A DNA stretch of 64,000 nt from Oncomelania hupensis (Eukaryota > Mollusca > Gastropoda > Littorinimorpha > Pomatiopsidae). Numbering within the stretch: position 1 is the stretch's first letter; each line of letters begins with the position of its first letter. The notes beneath the pieces are model-generated. The model did not search any database. It had not been told where the DNA came from and saw only the letters and a program-made list of their open reading frames with translations. The position numbers and the translations under genes were made by a program. Location: NCBI GenBank assembly GCA_036898135.1, contig CM072523.1, forward strand, positions 46,265,329 through 46,329,328. The letters are read 5' to 3'. Positions 22,923 through 35,232 of this stretch are shown here, in pieces.

Positions 22923-23203
22923 TTGGACAACACGGTGACTTGCTTACAGTGGTGAAAAAACGGAAACTCCGATGGTATGGCCACATCACCAGAGCATCAG
23001 ACCTTGCAAAGACCATCCTGAAAGGAGGCAGAAGAAGAGGAAGACGGAAAAAGAGGTGTGAAGACAACATTCGAAAATGGACTGGCTTGACGCTCAGTGA
23101 AGCCACGAGGACTGATGCAGAAGGATGGAGTATGCTGTTTAAACGTTCATCTGTGGTGCCCCAACAACCTCCGAACTACGGGATAGGATAAAATAGGATA
23201 GGA
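22923..23203 (+). mobile_element. Rep-C LINE, 3' fragment
   Basis: Encodes the KKRKLRWYGHITR... end of the element at 33178 and finishes in GGATA repeats. It has a small internal deletion and one frame disruption near 23120. Confidence 0.87.
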
Positions 23204-24363
23204 TATGAGAGTTTAAAACAGTTATCAATCTAAAACAAGGCAGAATGTGCAAAACTGTTTACAGCAATAATCAAAACAGGCGTGTTTAAAGTCGTCGGTC
23301 TAAGTATCGGTTATACATAACGAAGACCAAAGATAGTAATAATATAAAGGACGGGGTGGGAAGGGGGGAGGGGGGGGGGGGAAAGATTTTCATGAACTTT
23401 GGTCTGCACACTGAGTTAAGTTTCTGTGGAAACTTGCAAACACATCCTGTGTTGGATTGTAGCTCCGCCCAAGCCCGTCCCAACCCTCCCATTTCACCTT
23501 TGTCGCATTCTTCACACCAACACACTAAATGTCCCTGTCTGTTTTGGTCACGCAAACACGCATGCTAACACAGACGCACTGAAACGCATTCACATCTGCA
23601 TGCGCGATCGCGCACACAGACACAGACACACTATCACACACACGCCAAATGGGAAGCTGTGACTTTTAATTAGGGTGGCAAACAGGCTTACATTGTATAT
23701 AGAGAACTGCAATCTATTTTTTTTACATCTACATGCGCGCACGCCGACATACGCACGGCAGTGCACACAACATGTACGCACACACAAACACACACACATA
23801 CACACAATGGGAAGTTCTTAGTTTCTGTGACTTCTTTGTGTGGCAAACAGGCTTCTTTGGAGGACTGCTAACTAATTTTGTTTTAGCATTACGTTTTTTG
23901 TTATATAGCATGTCACCTAAAATGCTTTGCTTCAGATTGTATCGCTATTTAAAATCCGTTTAGAGCTCCGGTGATACGGAATATAAGTCATTGTGTAGCT
24001 TATTCTCTCATGTTCTAGAAACTGTATAGACGTGTGGGTGTTAATAGTTTGCTAATACAATTTATATCTAACTATACACACAGGTGCATACAACGCTTTT
24101 AGCGTTAAACTGGCCTAACAGGACACGTTAAAGTTAGTATATTATTATTATGGAGTATCTTTAGATTTAAGGCGATTGGTGTTTTTGCCTAAGTCAGGAT
24201 TTTCCCTATAAAATACCTTTTAAGTCTAGAGAATGTCATCACACTTGTCAATTAAAACGTCATCTACTATAACACCCTGCCGACACGTTTTCCTAATTGT
24301 GACCGCCCGTAAGAACTGTGCTTTTGTAAACCTGAGAGGAAAACCTTAATTCAACGCCAGACC
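23204..24363. other. Non-coding sequence with G-rich and CA-rich patches
   Basis: G-rich run at 23354-23381, imperfect CA repeats at 23560-23645 and 23730-23810. No gene supported. Confidence 0.45.
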
Positions 24364-24432
24364 CACACTCCGTAGCTGAGACTTGCGAAGGCTAGGTGGA
24401 CGTCAGTCTTGGCTAGTCAGCTACGCTGTGTG
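24364..24432. repeat. Short foldback repeat, copy 1
   Basis: CGTAGCTGAGACT on the left and AGTCAGCTACGCTGTG on the right are inverted copies about 30 bp apart. Related foldbacks occur at 47549-47645 and 62791-62845. Confidence 0.5.
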
Positions 24433-24478
24433 CGCCCGACCTTCACAGACATTGGTCAAAGTATCATGAAGAAGAAAA

Positions 24479-24611
24479 AAACAGACGGCACTAACTACGA
24501 ATTAAACAAGACTACAATTGAACTCCATGAGTGCCACCGCCTTTTGTCGTAAGAATACTGCTTTATTATATATTCTAGTCTTGTTTAATTCGTAGTTAAT
24601 GCTGTCTGTTT
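24479..24611. mobile_element. MITE-like foldback with 36 bp inverted repeats
   Basis: Arms 24479-24514 and 24576-24611 are inverted copies with two mismatches, separated by a 61 bp non-coding loop. The outer end is AAACAGAC. No target duplication is evident, so it may be a miniature inverted-repeat transposon or a hairpin formed by local inversion. No transposase is near. Confidence 0.6.
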
Positions 24612-25194
24612 ATATATATAAAACCAAGAGGAGACAACCAAATGAGATAACCTACAATTAGCTCCCCTATAGTTGATGCTCAGACTTCATTGTAGTTATT
24701 TTCTTTAATCTCTGTTTGTGGTTGGTGTTTTTTTTTCATTTACTTTTTTGTTTATTTACTTTTCTGTTTTTTCCCCATTTAGGACTCAGCAACAACCTCC
24801 TTAAACCAGTGCACAGTTGTATTACACTGTAATTCATTCATTGAAAATTTCTGAAGCTGTTATCAAAAAAAATTTTCTACCTAATACTCCGGACTTAAGA
24901 ACAAAACAGCAAAAAATTACAAACAAAAAAACACAAAAAAGATGTGAGGATCAGTCGCAATCGATCAATTTGCCCAAAAAATAATTTGCACTCAAATCAA
25001 TAAGATAAAATAGACTTTCAGCCTCATTGCTTGCGCAACAGCATACAAGTTATAACGGAAGCCGCACAAGTTTTTTTTTTTTGTTTTTTTTTTTGTTGTT
25101 TTTTTACCGAGGTATTTTATGACGTGACGTCAGAGGGCGTGGGAGCGCCTTAAACCCTGACGTGCAGTTACTATGTCGTCAATTATAGACACGG
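24612..25194. other. AT-rich sequence
   Basis: T tracts at 25070-25105 and A/T homopolymers. No gene seen. Confidence 0.4.
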
Positions 25195-25394
25195 AATGTT
25201 TGTTTGTATGTAGATTATAGTCACACGACACTTTCGCATATAGGTGACTACTGGACCGATTTATACTGACACCAGCGGGCCAGTTGTTGGTAAAAGGGAA
25301 AATAATATGATCACACGTTGACCAATCCGGGATTCGAACCAGCGACCTTTCGGTTACTAGCAAGACGCTCTTACCAACTGAGCTACCCGGCCCC
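25195..25394 (-). mobile_element. Rep-D tRNA-headed SINE
   Basis: Minus strand begins GGGGCCGGGTAGCTCAGTTGG (polymerase III A box TAGCTCAGTTGG) and has a perfect B box GGTTCGAATCC. The anticodon-loop-like CTAGTAA recalls tRNA-Thr, but the acceptor strands do not pair, so it is not a working tRNA. A roughly 120 bp body and an ACAAACAAAC tail follow. ACACGG flanks both sides. Confidence 0.82.
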
Positions 25395-25400
25395 ACACGG

Positions 25401-25820
25401 TATCTTCCCTTGCACGGCTATTTATAGCACAGGCTGGCTCAAAAGATTACATGAAACAGAGTAGCGCGATTGGCCACGAGCACCGAGCAGCAGCAACAGC
25501 TTTTTCGTTCGATCGCTGGATAGTCTGTTCTTCTTGGTGTTAACCGAGATGATGAATAAAAGTGTGATGCATGGTTGTGTTTTTAAACATGTTGTCTTAG
25601 ATAGTAACAGTAGTTGCAGTTCCAAACAAATAATAAATTATGTTTGTTTGTTTTTTGCTATACAGCCCCCCCCCCTCCGCCCCCGCCTCCTCTGTCTAGG
25701 AGCCTAACTTAATATTTGCTGTTTGATCATTTGTTTGTTTAATAAAAGGACAAAAGTCCTACTGTTGTTGTTTTGTTCACAGGTTTAATTTAATATTTCC
25801 TGCTGTCTCAATCTCCGAAC
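25401..25820. other. Non-coding sequence
   Basis: Nothing recognised. C tract at 25666-25675. Confidence 0.4.
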
Positions 25821-26283
25821 ATTACATTACACTACATGATTATTGCTTTAGGTCCAGCGGACTCTTCCGAGCCCAATCAGGACCGGACAACCCCTGATTC
25901 GCATAAAAGATCTGCTGAAACAACCCTAGTGGTAAAACTGAATACTCTCCACCAGCCAGTCACTTTGCAATAAAGACATCCCACGCAGGGGACGCTGAGG
26001 CTGTACTCTAATTTATCGAACCCCCGTTTACAAAAACAAAATAGAATACAAACATAATTATAAATTATCAACAAAACACATACATACAAAATGCCTACAT
26101 TGCTAAATAATAACATCATAGGAAGCCCTAGTGACCACCTGGCAGAAAGCGTCCAATATTCCCAAGCTGATCCAACAGATCTCACACACAAATAAGGAGT
26201 CTTATCCAGGAAGAGTTTTCAAGAAAAAAGGCAAAAAAGTGGGGATACTATGTATATTGAAAACCCCGGCACCCCAACGGGGG
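25821..26283 (-). mobile_element. Rep-B repeat copy
   Basis: Minus-strand copy, ATTACATTAC tail complement at the left edge, ending at the CCCCAACGGGGG palindrome on the right. Its 5' part is missing or internally deleted. Confidence 0.85.
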
Positions 26284-26443
26284 TAATCTCCAAACAGCAT
26301 CTCATAATTTTATAACAAAACAACTTTCAAATTGAAAAAAAAAATCCTGGCTTGTTCCATTTCCCTGACCCCATGTCCATAGAGTACTATGTTTATACTA
26401 TAAAACCTTTTTCTGGAATGTAGCTCGATTCTTTAAGTACGGG

Positions 26444-26738
26444 TAAGGTACAGGTAAAGGTGGTCCCATAGCCTTGTGGCCGTAGGGGAGCGTGATGTTG
26501 GAGATCACATTTATCTTGGGCCAGCATAATGAGGGTGATGCCCATCTCTCTCCCTCGCTGCTTTATCTTCCCCACCCTTAAAGAGAGTAGGTACTCAGTC
26601 ACAGTTGAGTCGACTGGGGGCGTTGTTATTTGTCGCTTCACGGTTTGCGGTCACCCATCCAAGTGCTAACCGCACTGGACGGTGCTTAACTTGCGACACA
26701 GTAGCGAGTGCTCCAACCACTGCGCTATCCGACACCCC
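26444..26738 (-). mobile_element. Rep-A SINE, full copy
   Basis: 295 bp flanked by a perfect AAGTACGGG duplication (26435-26443 and 26739-26747). Sense order: tRNA-like start, 5S-like segment, unique body, CCTTTA-type tail. Confidence 0.9.
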
Positions 26739-26747
26739 AAGTACGGG

Positions 26748-27615
26748 ATGATTTAATATTATCCAATGACATGAAAATTCGAACCCAGACTGTCAACAGC
26801 TTTATTGCATAAAGGTGAGATTTTTTCCACAAAACAAGAACAATACTATAAGAAAAATAATATTTATTGGGGAAATATGACGCATGATACATTGCCTCTA
26901 TAATCATTATATGAAGTATAAGAAATAAACTTTGAATAAAACAACATAAGTGAACTGAATTTGTATATTCCAGCTTTTTCTCACTGTCTTACCGTCGTTC
27001 GGATAGTAATTATAATACAGAGTGGTTTATATTAGAATGAAGAGCATCTTACAGCAGCTGCTTTCTTCTTTTCCTTTAGGTCTATCGCTTTACACCAGCC
27101 AAGCCCAACTTCTTTGAAAGATTGTGTTTCTTATTGCACTGTCCGTGTTATCCTCTTGTTTCAAATGCCCGCTCTTTCTGATTTTCATGTGTACAGTTAT
27201 GACTTCGTTCCGTCTACTGTTTGTTTTATTTTTTAGTTGTTTTTTTATGTTGTAAATATACTTAAGGTTTTGGGCTGTGACGTTTTTTCTCTAATAAAGC
27301 CTTTCTTTTAATAAAGGCAGAAGAAAATTTGGGAAATTTAATATACGACTTGTTTGGATTTTATTTTATTTTTGGGTTTCTTCTACTAATATTACAGGTA
27401 ACTTGTTAACCTTGTGCGGACGAGGTCATTTACGTGTTTGTACACTGTAAAAAAAATCTCTATGCAGACATGACCCACTTACACGTGTCTGAGTGCTGTT
27501 GTGAAGCGTAGATTATCCGTTCATTACAATTTGTGTGTTTGCACAAGCTTGAGACAGAGACTGCATGACCGAGACAGCCCCTTGAGTATTCCCTGTCTCT
27601 GCCCCTTTCCCTGTC
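26748..27615. other. AT-rich sequence
   Basis: AATAAAG occurs at about 27291 and 27310, but no gene can be tied to it. No coding signal. Confidence 0.4.
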
Positions 27616-27621
27616 TCTGTG

Positions 27622-27704
<83 letters not shown>
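27616..27704. repeat. (CTGT)n (CT)n microsatellite
   Basis: About nine CTGT units followed by about 24 CT units. Confidence 0.96.
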
Positions 27705-27706
<2 letters not shown>

Positions 27707-27819
27707 GTATGCAGATTATAGTTAGTGTTACTGTTAATGTTGTTTATAAAGTTAAATATCAGGTTATAAGGATTAGGCTTTGTGTCTAAAACCTTCATCC
27801 GATTAAAATTTCAAGTTCT

Positions 27820-27933
27820 CTTTCTCTCTGTTCGTCTGTCTCTGTGTGTCTGTGTTTTTCTGTGTGTCTCACTGTGTCTCTCTCCATCTGTCCATGTGTC
27901 TCTGTATCTCTTCCTGTCTTTCTGTCTCTGTCT

Positions 27934-28007
<74 letters not shown>

Positions 28008-28012
28008 CATTC
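27820..28012. repeat. Pyrimidine/TG-rich tract with (CT)n
   Basis: CTGT-like degenerate sequence, then pure (CT)n at 27937-28002. Confidence 0.95.
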
Positions 28013-29064
28013 TCCATCTTTCCTATCTATAACGAAAACTGTGTTTTTTCTTCCTGTCCTTACTTCGGGATGCACCTAGCCTCTGCCTCACAACTCTTTT
28101 TTTCTTCCTAAATTTGTCTTTCGCCTTTTCTGGTGTTTTTTTTTCTCCCGTACCACAATTTTGGTGAAAGCTGTGTTGAGAGAGCAGCTGAGGTTGAGTT
28201 TGCAGCCCCAACTAAGAGTTGTGGAGCTGTGAAGAGGACATGGATTAACGTTTGTAGGGGGACGCTCGTGACTGAGGGCTAGGGCACTCAGCAATGGTCA
28301 AGACCGTCCGGCGAGAGGGATCGCTCGTTTAGTTGTCGGTCAAGTGGTTGTATGAAGAAGTGGTATAGTGACAGCTCTGTTTTACTGCTATGTTGTTTAT
28401 AGTCACGAGGTTTTATGTAAAGTAGGAGAATTTACGACTCAATAATTATAGTAATTCTACAGTAACTCGAATTTGTGTTTGTTCGTAGTGAGATGTTATG
28501 CTTTTGAGTTGGAAACTGTGAAATGTAATAATAGTAATACTATAATAACTTACATTTGGTGGTGTTTTTTGTTCGTCGTCTTCAGATTTATGCTTGTGAG
28601 TAAACTGTGAAATAAGCGATCTTAGGAATCAGTAATAGTAATAATGTAATAACTTGAGGTTTGTATCTGGGCTTGCTTTGTCTCCTGTCTCTTGCATACA
28701 TGTAAACAAATTGTTTTATATTATATTATATTTTGTTTTATTTCAAACAAATTAGTTTATTTAATTGTTTTGCTAATTATTTTATGTTAGGATATTTTAT
28801 TTTATGTTTTTTTTTTTGTGTGTGTGTTTTTGTGTGTGTTGATTACGAATGTGTATTTCTTTAATTTATTTATTATTGTTTTATATTATTGTATGTTGTG
28901 TTGCTTTGTTTTGTTTATTTATGGGTATTTTTTGTTTATATTTCATGTTATTTTATTTCATTTCATTCGCTTTTTACATTTATTTCAGGTTGATTTATTT
29001 ACAGTTTTGTTTAGGTTTTATTTTATTTATCTATTGATTTACATATTTTTGTTTTGTTTTCATA
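28013..29064. other. T-rich sequence
   Basis: Open frames here reflect T-rich composition (Phe, Tyr, Ile). No gene supported. The left LINE duplication GTTTTCATA is at 29056-29064. Confidence 0.4.
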
Positions 29065-29615
29065 CAACTGCTGCCCTGACAAGGTTGAAGCCCATTTGGA
29101 AAGACAGAACCATCAGTCTACATTCCAAAGTAAGACTGCTGCGCTCTCTGGTCATCTCCATCTTCCTATATGCTTGCGAAGCATGGACCCTCACAGCAGA
29201 TCTCCAACGAAGAATACAAAGCATGGAGATGAGGTGCTACAGAAGACTTCTGGGCATTTCCTATACCCAACACATCACCAACAACGAAGTCCGACAGACC
29301 ATCACACAAGCTATTGGACAACATGATGACCTGCTAACAGTGGTGAAGAAACGGAAACTTCGGTGGTATGGCCACGTCACCAGATCATCAGGCCTTGCAA
29401 AGACTATTCTGCAAGGCACAGTGCAAGGAGGTAGAAGAAAAGGGAGACCGAAAAAGAGGTGGGAGGACAACATTCGAGAATGGACTGGTTTGACACTGAG
29501 CGAAGCCATCAGGGCTGCTGAGGACAGAGAAAGATGGAGTATGCTGGTTAAACGATCATCTGTGGTGCCCCTACGACCTTCGGGTTACGGGACAGGATAG
29601 GATAGGATAGGATAG
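29065..29615 (+). mobile_element. Rep-C LINE, 5'-truncated copy
   Basis: 551 bp, nearly identical to the end of the copy at 33178. The reading frame for the last roughly 175 residues is open to the stop. It ends in about five GGATA units. GTTTTCATA flanks both sides (29056-29064 and 29616-29624), a direct sign of target-primed insertion. Confidence 0.92.
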
Positions 29616-29841
29616 GTTTTCATAGTATTGCATTGGACTAAAATATTGTATTGAAATGTATGCGTTTTTATTATTGCACTCATTGTAAAACGTCTTAAAA
29701 GTACTAAAGTCTGTGTGGGAAAGTTTTATTGTCATGCACATGTGCATGTACTGAATAGTTTTAATTGTATCTATATTATGATATTTAAGGTCAGGAAAAA
29801 GCGATTGCTTAGTTTGTGCCGTTATGGAGCACAACATTCTC

Positions 29842-30395
29842 CGTTAAGGTGCCGGAGTTTTCTGTATAAATAGTTTACCACTTAGTGGAAATTTCGTGCT
29901 TTAAATTACCACTGTTTTTCATTCCCAGTTGTTCTTTATCGTTCCTAATCTGTTGTATAAATCTGCTATCCTCATTGCTAGACCAGTCACCTACTTTATT
30001 TTTCTTGAAAACCCTCCTAAAACTCCTCATTTGTGAATACGGTCTGTTGGGTCAGCTTGGGGCTAGTAAACGCTTTTTTGCCAAATGGTCACTAGGGCTC
30101 TACGATATACTTATTTTGCAATGTAGGCATTTTATATGTATGTGTTGTGTTAATATTTTATAATGATATGTATAATTATTCTTTTTTTTGTAAATGGGTG
30201 TTCGATAAATTAGAATATAGCCTCATCGCTCCCTGTATTGTAAAGTGACCGGCTGGTGGAGCGCCTTCAGTGTTACCACTAGGGTTGTTTCGGCAGGTCT
30301 TTTATACGGATCAAGAGTGAGTGTCTTCTTTCAATTAAGGTGTGGTCCTGATTCGGCTCTTTGCAGTCCGCTGGACCCTTTAAACAATGACTAAC
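29842..30395 (+). mobile_element. Rep-B repeat, diverged copy
   Basis: Recognisable through GGTGCCGG, TATAAATAG, GACCAGTCACCTAC, TTGTTTCGGCAG and CCGCTGGACC. It ends in an ACTAACTAATTAAC-like tail, different from most copies, so it belongs to a second subfamily with 50067-50683. Confidence 0.8.
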
Positions 30396-33167
30396 TAATT
30401 AACATTGCCTGCTGTGTTTGTTTCTTTAACTGTAGTCAGTTGTACCAACAACAACCCCTTTTTAAAAATCGCAAATCCCATTTCTTCTACGTCTTGTAAT
30501 CATAATAAGCCTGCATAGTATTTTGAAGGGTGTGCGACAATTGTGATAAGGCGCTATTGCTAAAGGTACCTGACCTACCTTAACTGCAGCTGCTAAAATA
30601 CCGCTTTCTACTGTTACAATATCAGCAAGTGTTCCTTAAAATATAACGGTCGCGATCAACGACATTTTTCTTAAGCCTTCCTTACACCTATCAACGAAAA
30701 AGATTTTTTGTTCTTCAAGTGGGTATTTTATTTCATTTAATCGTTCTTATCGAGCTCAAGAGCTTCTCAAGGCGCTGGCCGATACAGGATCTAACCCACG
30801 CCGCCCGAGTATGAAAGGTGTGCGTAATAAGGGAGTGGGAACTGAGGGTCGAGTGAATGTGGGTACTGCTATATAATCTCCACAAATGTTTACTGGGTAC
30901 GAAATGTAATTTTCAACTACGGTGGTGCATTAGACGCTGTGGAAGAATAATATGTCAAGGCAAATAGGATACTTAAATCTATTCATTTGCTGATATCGAT
31001 ATCGCTTCAAATTTAAATAAGCTGGGCACCGTTGATTCTCGTTGGTATGTGTGGCTTTAGCGTTAACGAAAACTGTAAGCGACGCTTGTGAAATGTAGAA
31101 AAGCGCGTGGGCTGTAAAATAACCGTCCGTTGCATTATAGACCGTGATCGTGATTGCTGTTATGCGATCGCTACTACTAACTGCAGACGATAGTGGAATG
31201 TTCCAGATAACAAAATGGTTAGGACACGCAAGCAATGTTTTTAACTGTCGACCTACTACCGAGAAGGAAAAACGTTGTGAATGTACCGCTTAGCAGGATT
31301 AAATGTAGAGAACACGCCTTCGTTCTGATATGTTTACAATACTCATCTCGATTATGAATTCCAGCATATTCATACATTTCTGGTAGGTTTGTTTGTTACA
31401 AATCTCGGTATCTGTAGGTAGCATTGTTCAGTCGTGTACTCGAAAACAGCATTGCGCATTCAAAAGTTTACGGAGAGCGAGAGAGAGAAACACATATCTT
31501 CATACACTGATATTATATTATTGGCATTATAGCTGTATATATTGAGATTGTTCAACATGTTATGAGAGAGACAGAGAGAGCACAGAGAGACAGAGAGAGA
31601 TAGAGAGAGCAGAGAGAGAGGAGGGGGAGGGGGGGAGATACCTTCATACTGCATGACACGATTTTGGCGTTAACTGTATTGAATGGTTATTAGATGAGAC
31701 TGTAAATTCTAGAATTAGACATTCCTGTTGTGATGAAAGATCAATTTAAGCTGTAGGAACGAATAAGCATTGCAAAGTGTTGTGTTACTGACAAGCATGA
31801 TTGTACAGAAAGCACCTTCAGTACTGATATGATATTTACTTTTAGATGTATCGTAAGGTATTAAGTGAGATTGATTTGGATTCCAACAAATTGACATTCC
31901 ATTCGGCTGTGTGGTTTTGAGATTGTCGCGAGTTATTCTAGATATGGACATTGCATTTGGCTGATTGGTATCAGATTGGTTGGTTTGAGATTGTCGAGAA
32001 TTATTATGGAAATAACCATTCAATTGTAACATCTAGAAAGGAACAAGCATTGTCTTGTTGTTAAGAAGACATTTCTTTAAAGAACAGAGCAGTACGGACT
32101 GAGTTATGCAGGCTGTTAGGGTGTTTGTTTTAGCTGCTTCGTCAGGTGTTTAGACGAATTGTGAAGTCCATAATAGCCTATACCTTCGTTTGTGTCTGAT
32201 TGGAATCTCCCGTGAATTCTTGAAACGGACATTCTTTTTTTTTCCTTCTCTAACCTGGTGTAAATCAAGATATTTCTTTATTGAACAGTGCGCCACAGAC
32301 TGTGCTACAGAAATCCCTAGTAGGTCCACGCAGCCTTTATTGGGCCACGAGACTGAGACCCTGTGAACTACCGCCATTAGTGGGTCGGGACGTCCGCCTT
32401 TCATGAACTCGGAACAACTGACAGTTCATGCGACAAGACTGTTTATGGAAGTGTGAAGAGGTCAATTTTCAACAAATGGCCATTCCTCTTAACTGTGATT
32501 TGATTGAAGACCTGTTCACTGCAATAGTGTGGGGCTTTAAGCGTGAGACTGTATACTTCTTGTGTGGTCAAATTCCAGTTTTGACATTCGACAAGTGGAC
32601 CGAACTATTGTAATACGTGATAATATAAAACAATTGCTGTAATGTAATACTTATAAACTTGTTATATTGCACGTGGTGTCATACCTGCGGTGACCAACAG
32701 AACTACAACAGCCTGCACATTGCATTTGGGACTGTACCAGTCGTTTTCAGTACTATTTGGAGTTATGGTAAGTATATTTTAAAATAATGCGTTTGATTGT
32801 ATTGTATTTTATTTTAGTTATTCTTATTTTATTTCGCTTTCTGTTTGTATATTTATTTATTTTATTCGTTAATTTAATTTCTGGGGATTCTTTATTTATA
32901 TTTGTTTAAGTTATGTAATATTTATTTATTTGCCTGCTTTTGTTATTTATTTATGTATCTGTTGGTATTTGATGAATATTACTGTATGGAAGATTCAACT
33001 GTGGTAGTGGGTTTTCTAAAGCCATTTAGGTAAACTGGCGTTTGTGGTGTGTAACAAAATTTTTTCAGGTTAAACCGTTTTCTTCAGGTTCTGCTTCGTA
33101 AGGAGAGAAGGAGGGTGCAGGGAGAAAAAGGTAGGGGTGGTGGTGATGAGCTTAGATTATCAACACT
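30396..33167. other. Non-coding sequence with a SINE fragment
   Basis: 30740-30800 carries a GAGCTCAAGAGCTTCTC... GGCGCTGGCC segment related to the SINE at 56511. A purine run lies at 31560-31635. At 32694-32767 an open stretch ends in ATG/GTAAGTAT, a strong donor sequence, and could be an exon, but no matching exon was found. Otherwise nothing recognised. Confidence 0.4.
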
Positions 33168-33173
33168 ATATAA

Positions 33174-35123
33174 GTGAAGAAGAAGCCGTGGATCACACCT
33201 GAACTTTTGGATCTGTGTGATAAACGAAGAGAGTTAAAAAAGAAAAAGAACACCTCACAGGGAGCTGATGTCTACCGAAAAATCAACAATGACATCCGAA
33301 AAGGCATGCGCACAGCAAAGGAGAACTGGATAGAAGATCAATGCCAGGAAATAGAGAACAATCTGAACAAGAACAACAGCAAGAAGGCCTACCAGACTGT
33401 GAAGCGGCTGACAAGTGTTAAACAGCCCAAAGTCTCCACTATCCAAAGCAAGTCTGGCATTTGCCTTACAGAAGAACAAGAAGTCTTGGACAGATGGACA
33501 GAGTACTGCTCTGACCTTTACAACCATACACCAAATGGAGACCCATCAGTTCTAGCATGTCCCGAGAGCAGAGAAGAAGAAGAAATCCTCCCAATTCTCC
33601 GGGAAGAAGTTGAGGCAGCAGTGCAATCGCTGAAGAAAGGGAAGTCAGCGGGAGTGGACAACATACCAGCGGAACTGCTACAAGCAGGAGGAGAAGCGAT
33701 GACTGATGCTCTCACCACTATCTGTAACAAGATCTGGCAGAGTGGGGAATGGCCTACACCATGGACCCAGTCGCTTGTCATCACTCTTCCTAAAAAAGGT
33801 AACCTTCAGGAGTGTGAAAATTACCGCACCATCAGCCTCATCAGCCATCCCAGCAAGGTCCTCCTGAAAATAATACTCAACAGGTTGAAACCACAAGCTG
33901 AACAAATCATAGCTGAAGAACAAGCAGGATTCATGGCAGGGCGAAGTACCACTGAACAGATTTTCAACCTCAGAATAATCTGTGAGAAATACCTACAGCA
34001 CCAACAACATCTATATCATGTGTTCATAGACTTCAAGAAGGCATTTGACCGAGTCTGGCATGCAGCTCTATGGGCAACCATGAAAGTGTACAACATCAGC
34101 CCTAAAATCATAGAATTCATCAAAAGCCTGTATGACAAGGCTACCAGTGCAGTCCTCCATAACAGCGTCATCGGGAACTGGTTCAGAACAACAATCGGTG
34201 TGCGTCAAGGATGCCTACTCTCTCCAACACTCTTCAACATCTTCCTAGAGCGCATCATGTCAGATGCTCTTGCAGATCACGAAGGCACAGTCAGCATAGG
34301 GGGCAGAGCAATCTCCAATCTTCGTTTTGCGGATGATATTGATGGATTGGCTGGAGAGGAACAAGAACTTGAACAGCTTGTACAGAGGCTTGACACCACC
34401 TCCAGAGCTTATGGAATGGAAATAAGTGCAGAGAAGACCAAAATGATGACCAACAACACCAATGGCATCAACACGGACATCAAAGTACAAGGCCAATCCC
34501 TCAACACAGTGCACAGCTTCAAATATTTAGGAGCCATTGTGTCAGACAATGGGTCTCGACAGGAAGTCCTCTCCAGGATCGCACAAACAACTGCTGCCCT
34601 GACAAGGTTGAAGCCCATTTGGAAAGACAGAACCATCAGTCTACATTCCAAAGTAAGACTGCTGCGATCTCTGGTCATCTCCATCTTCCTATATGCTTGC
34701 GAAGCATGGATCCTCACAGCAGATCTCCAACGAAGAATACAAAGCATGGAGATGAGGTGCTACAGAAGACTTCTGTGCATTTCCTATACCCAACACATCA
34801 CCAACGTTGAAGTCCGACAGACCATCACACAAGCCATTGGACAACACGATGACCTGCTCACAGTGGTGAAGAAACGGAAACTCCGATGGTATGGCCACGT
34901 CACCAGATCATCAGGCCTTGCAAAGACCATTCTGCAAGGCACAGTGCAAGGAGGTAGAAGAAGGGGGAGACCGAAAAAGAGGTGGGAGGACAACATTCGA
35001 GAATGGACTGGTTTGACACTGAGCGAAGCCATGAGGGCTGCTGAGGACAGAGAAAGATGGAGTATGCTGGTTAAGCGATCATCTGTGGTGCCCCTACGAC
35101 CTTCGGGTTATGGGACAGGATAG
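33174..35123 (+). CDS. Reverse transcriptase frame of Rep-C (endonuclease missing)
   Basis: 649 codons without a stop. The first in-frame codon is GTG after a TAA that belongs to the target DNA, so there is no natural start; the first ATG is at residue 45 or so. Residues about 1-110 are the charged linker, and about 160-420 the RT: NYRTISLIS, FIDFKKAFDRVWH (first catalytic Asp, residue 286) and FADD (Asp 387-388). The carboxy end has YACEAW, LRWYGHVTR and GRRRGRPKKRWEDNIREW motifs typical of this LINE type and ends in GYGTG. All key RT residues are present. Without an endonuclease or promoter it is probably inert unless transcribed from outside. Confidence 0.88.
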   Translation: MKKKPWITPELLDLCDKRRELKKKKNTSQGADVYRKINNDIRKGMRTAKENWIEDQCQEIENNLNKNNSKKAYQTVKRLTSVKQPKVSTIQSKSGICLTEEQEVLDRWTEYCSDLYNHTPNGDPSVLACPESREEEEILPILREEVEAAVQSLKKGKSAGVDNIPAELLQAGGEAMTDALTTICNKIWQSGEWPTPWTQSLVITLPKKGNLQECENYRTISLISHPSKVLLKIILNRLKPQAEQIIAEEQAGFMAGRSTTEQIFNLRIICEKYLQHQQHLYHVFIDFKKAFDRVWHAALWATMKVYNISPKIIEFIKSLYDKATSAVLHNSVIGNWFRTTIGVRQGCLLSPTLFNIFLERIMSDALADHEGTVSIGGRAISNLRFADDIDGLAGEEQELEQLVQRLDTTSRAYGMEISAEKTKMMTNNTNGINTDIKVQGQSLNTVHSFKYLGAIVSDNGSRQEVLSRIAQTTAALTRLKPIWKDRTISLHSKVRLLRSLVISIFLYACEAWILTADLQRRIQSMEMRCYRRLLCISYTQHITNVEVRQTITQAIGQHDDLLTVVKKRKLRWYGHVTRSSGLAKTILQGTVQGGRRRGRPKKRWEDNIREWTGLTLSEAMRAAEDRERWSMLVKRSSVVPLRPSGYGTG

Positions 35124-35129
35124 GATAGG
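33178..35129 (+). mobile_element. Rep-C RTE-like LINE, longest copy
   Basis: 1,952 bp flanked by a perfect ATATAAGTGA duplication (33168-33177 and 35130-35139). The copy starts just before the reverse transcriptase region, so the endonuclease and 5' end were never inserted. It ends in GGGACA followed by GGATA repeats, the short tandem tail shared by all six copies. The tandem tail and protein type fit the RTE group better than L1, but this assignment is from memory of family style. Confidence 0.9.
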
Positions 35130-35163
35130 ATATAAGTGATCATTACCATCATCAACACCATCG

Positions 35164-35184
35164 AGAGAGCGAGAGAGAGAGAGG

Positions 35185-35230
<46 letters not shown>
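35164..35230. repeat. (GA)n microsatellite
   Basis: Imperfect GA array next to the LINE end. Confidence 0.95.

Positions 35231-35232
<2 letters not shown>

Noticed and set aside
25877..26191. Conserved protein in Rep-B (similar frames in 45173-45370 and 58802-59170)
   Set aside because: The frames agree only because the copies are alike at DNA level; other copies have stops and frame shifts and no domain is present.
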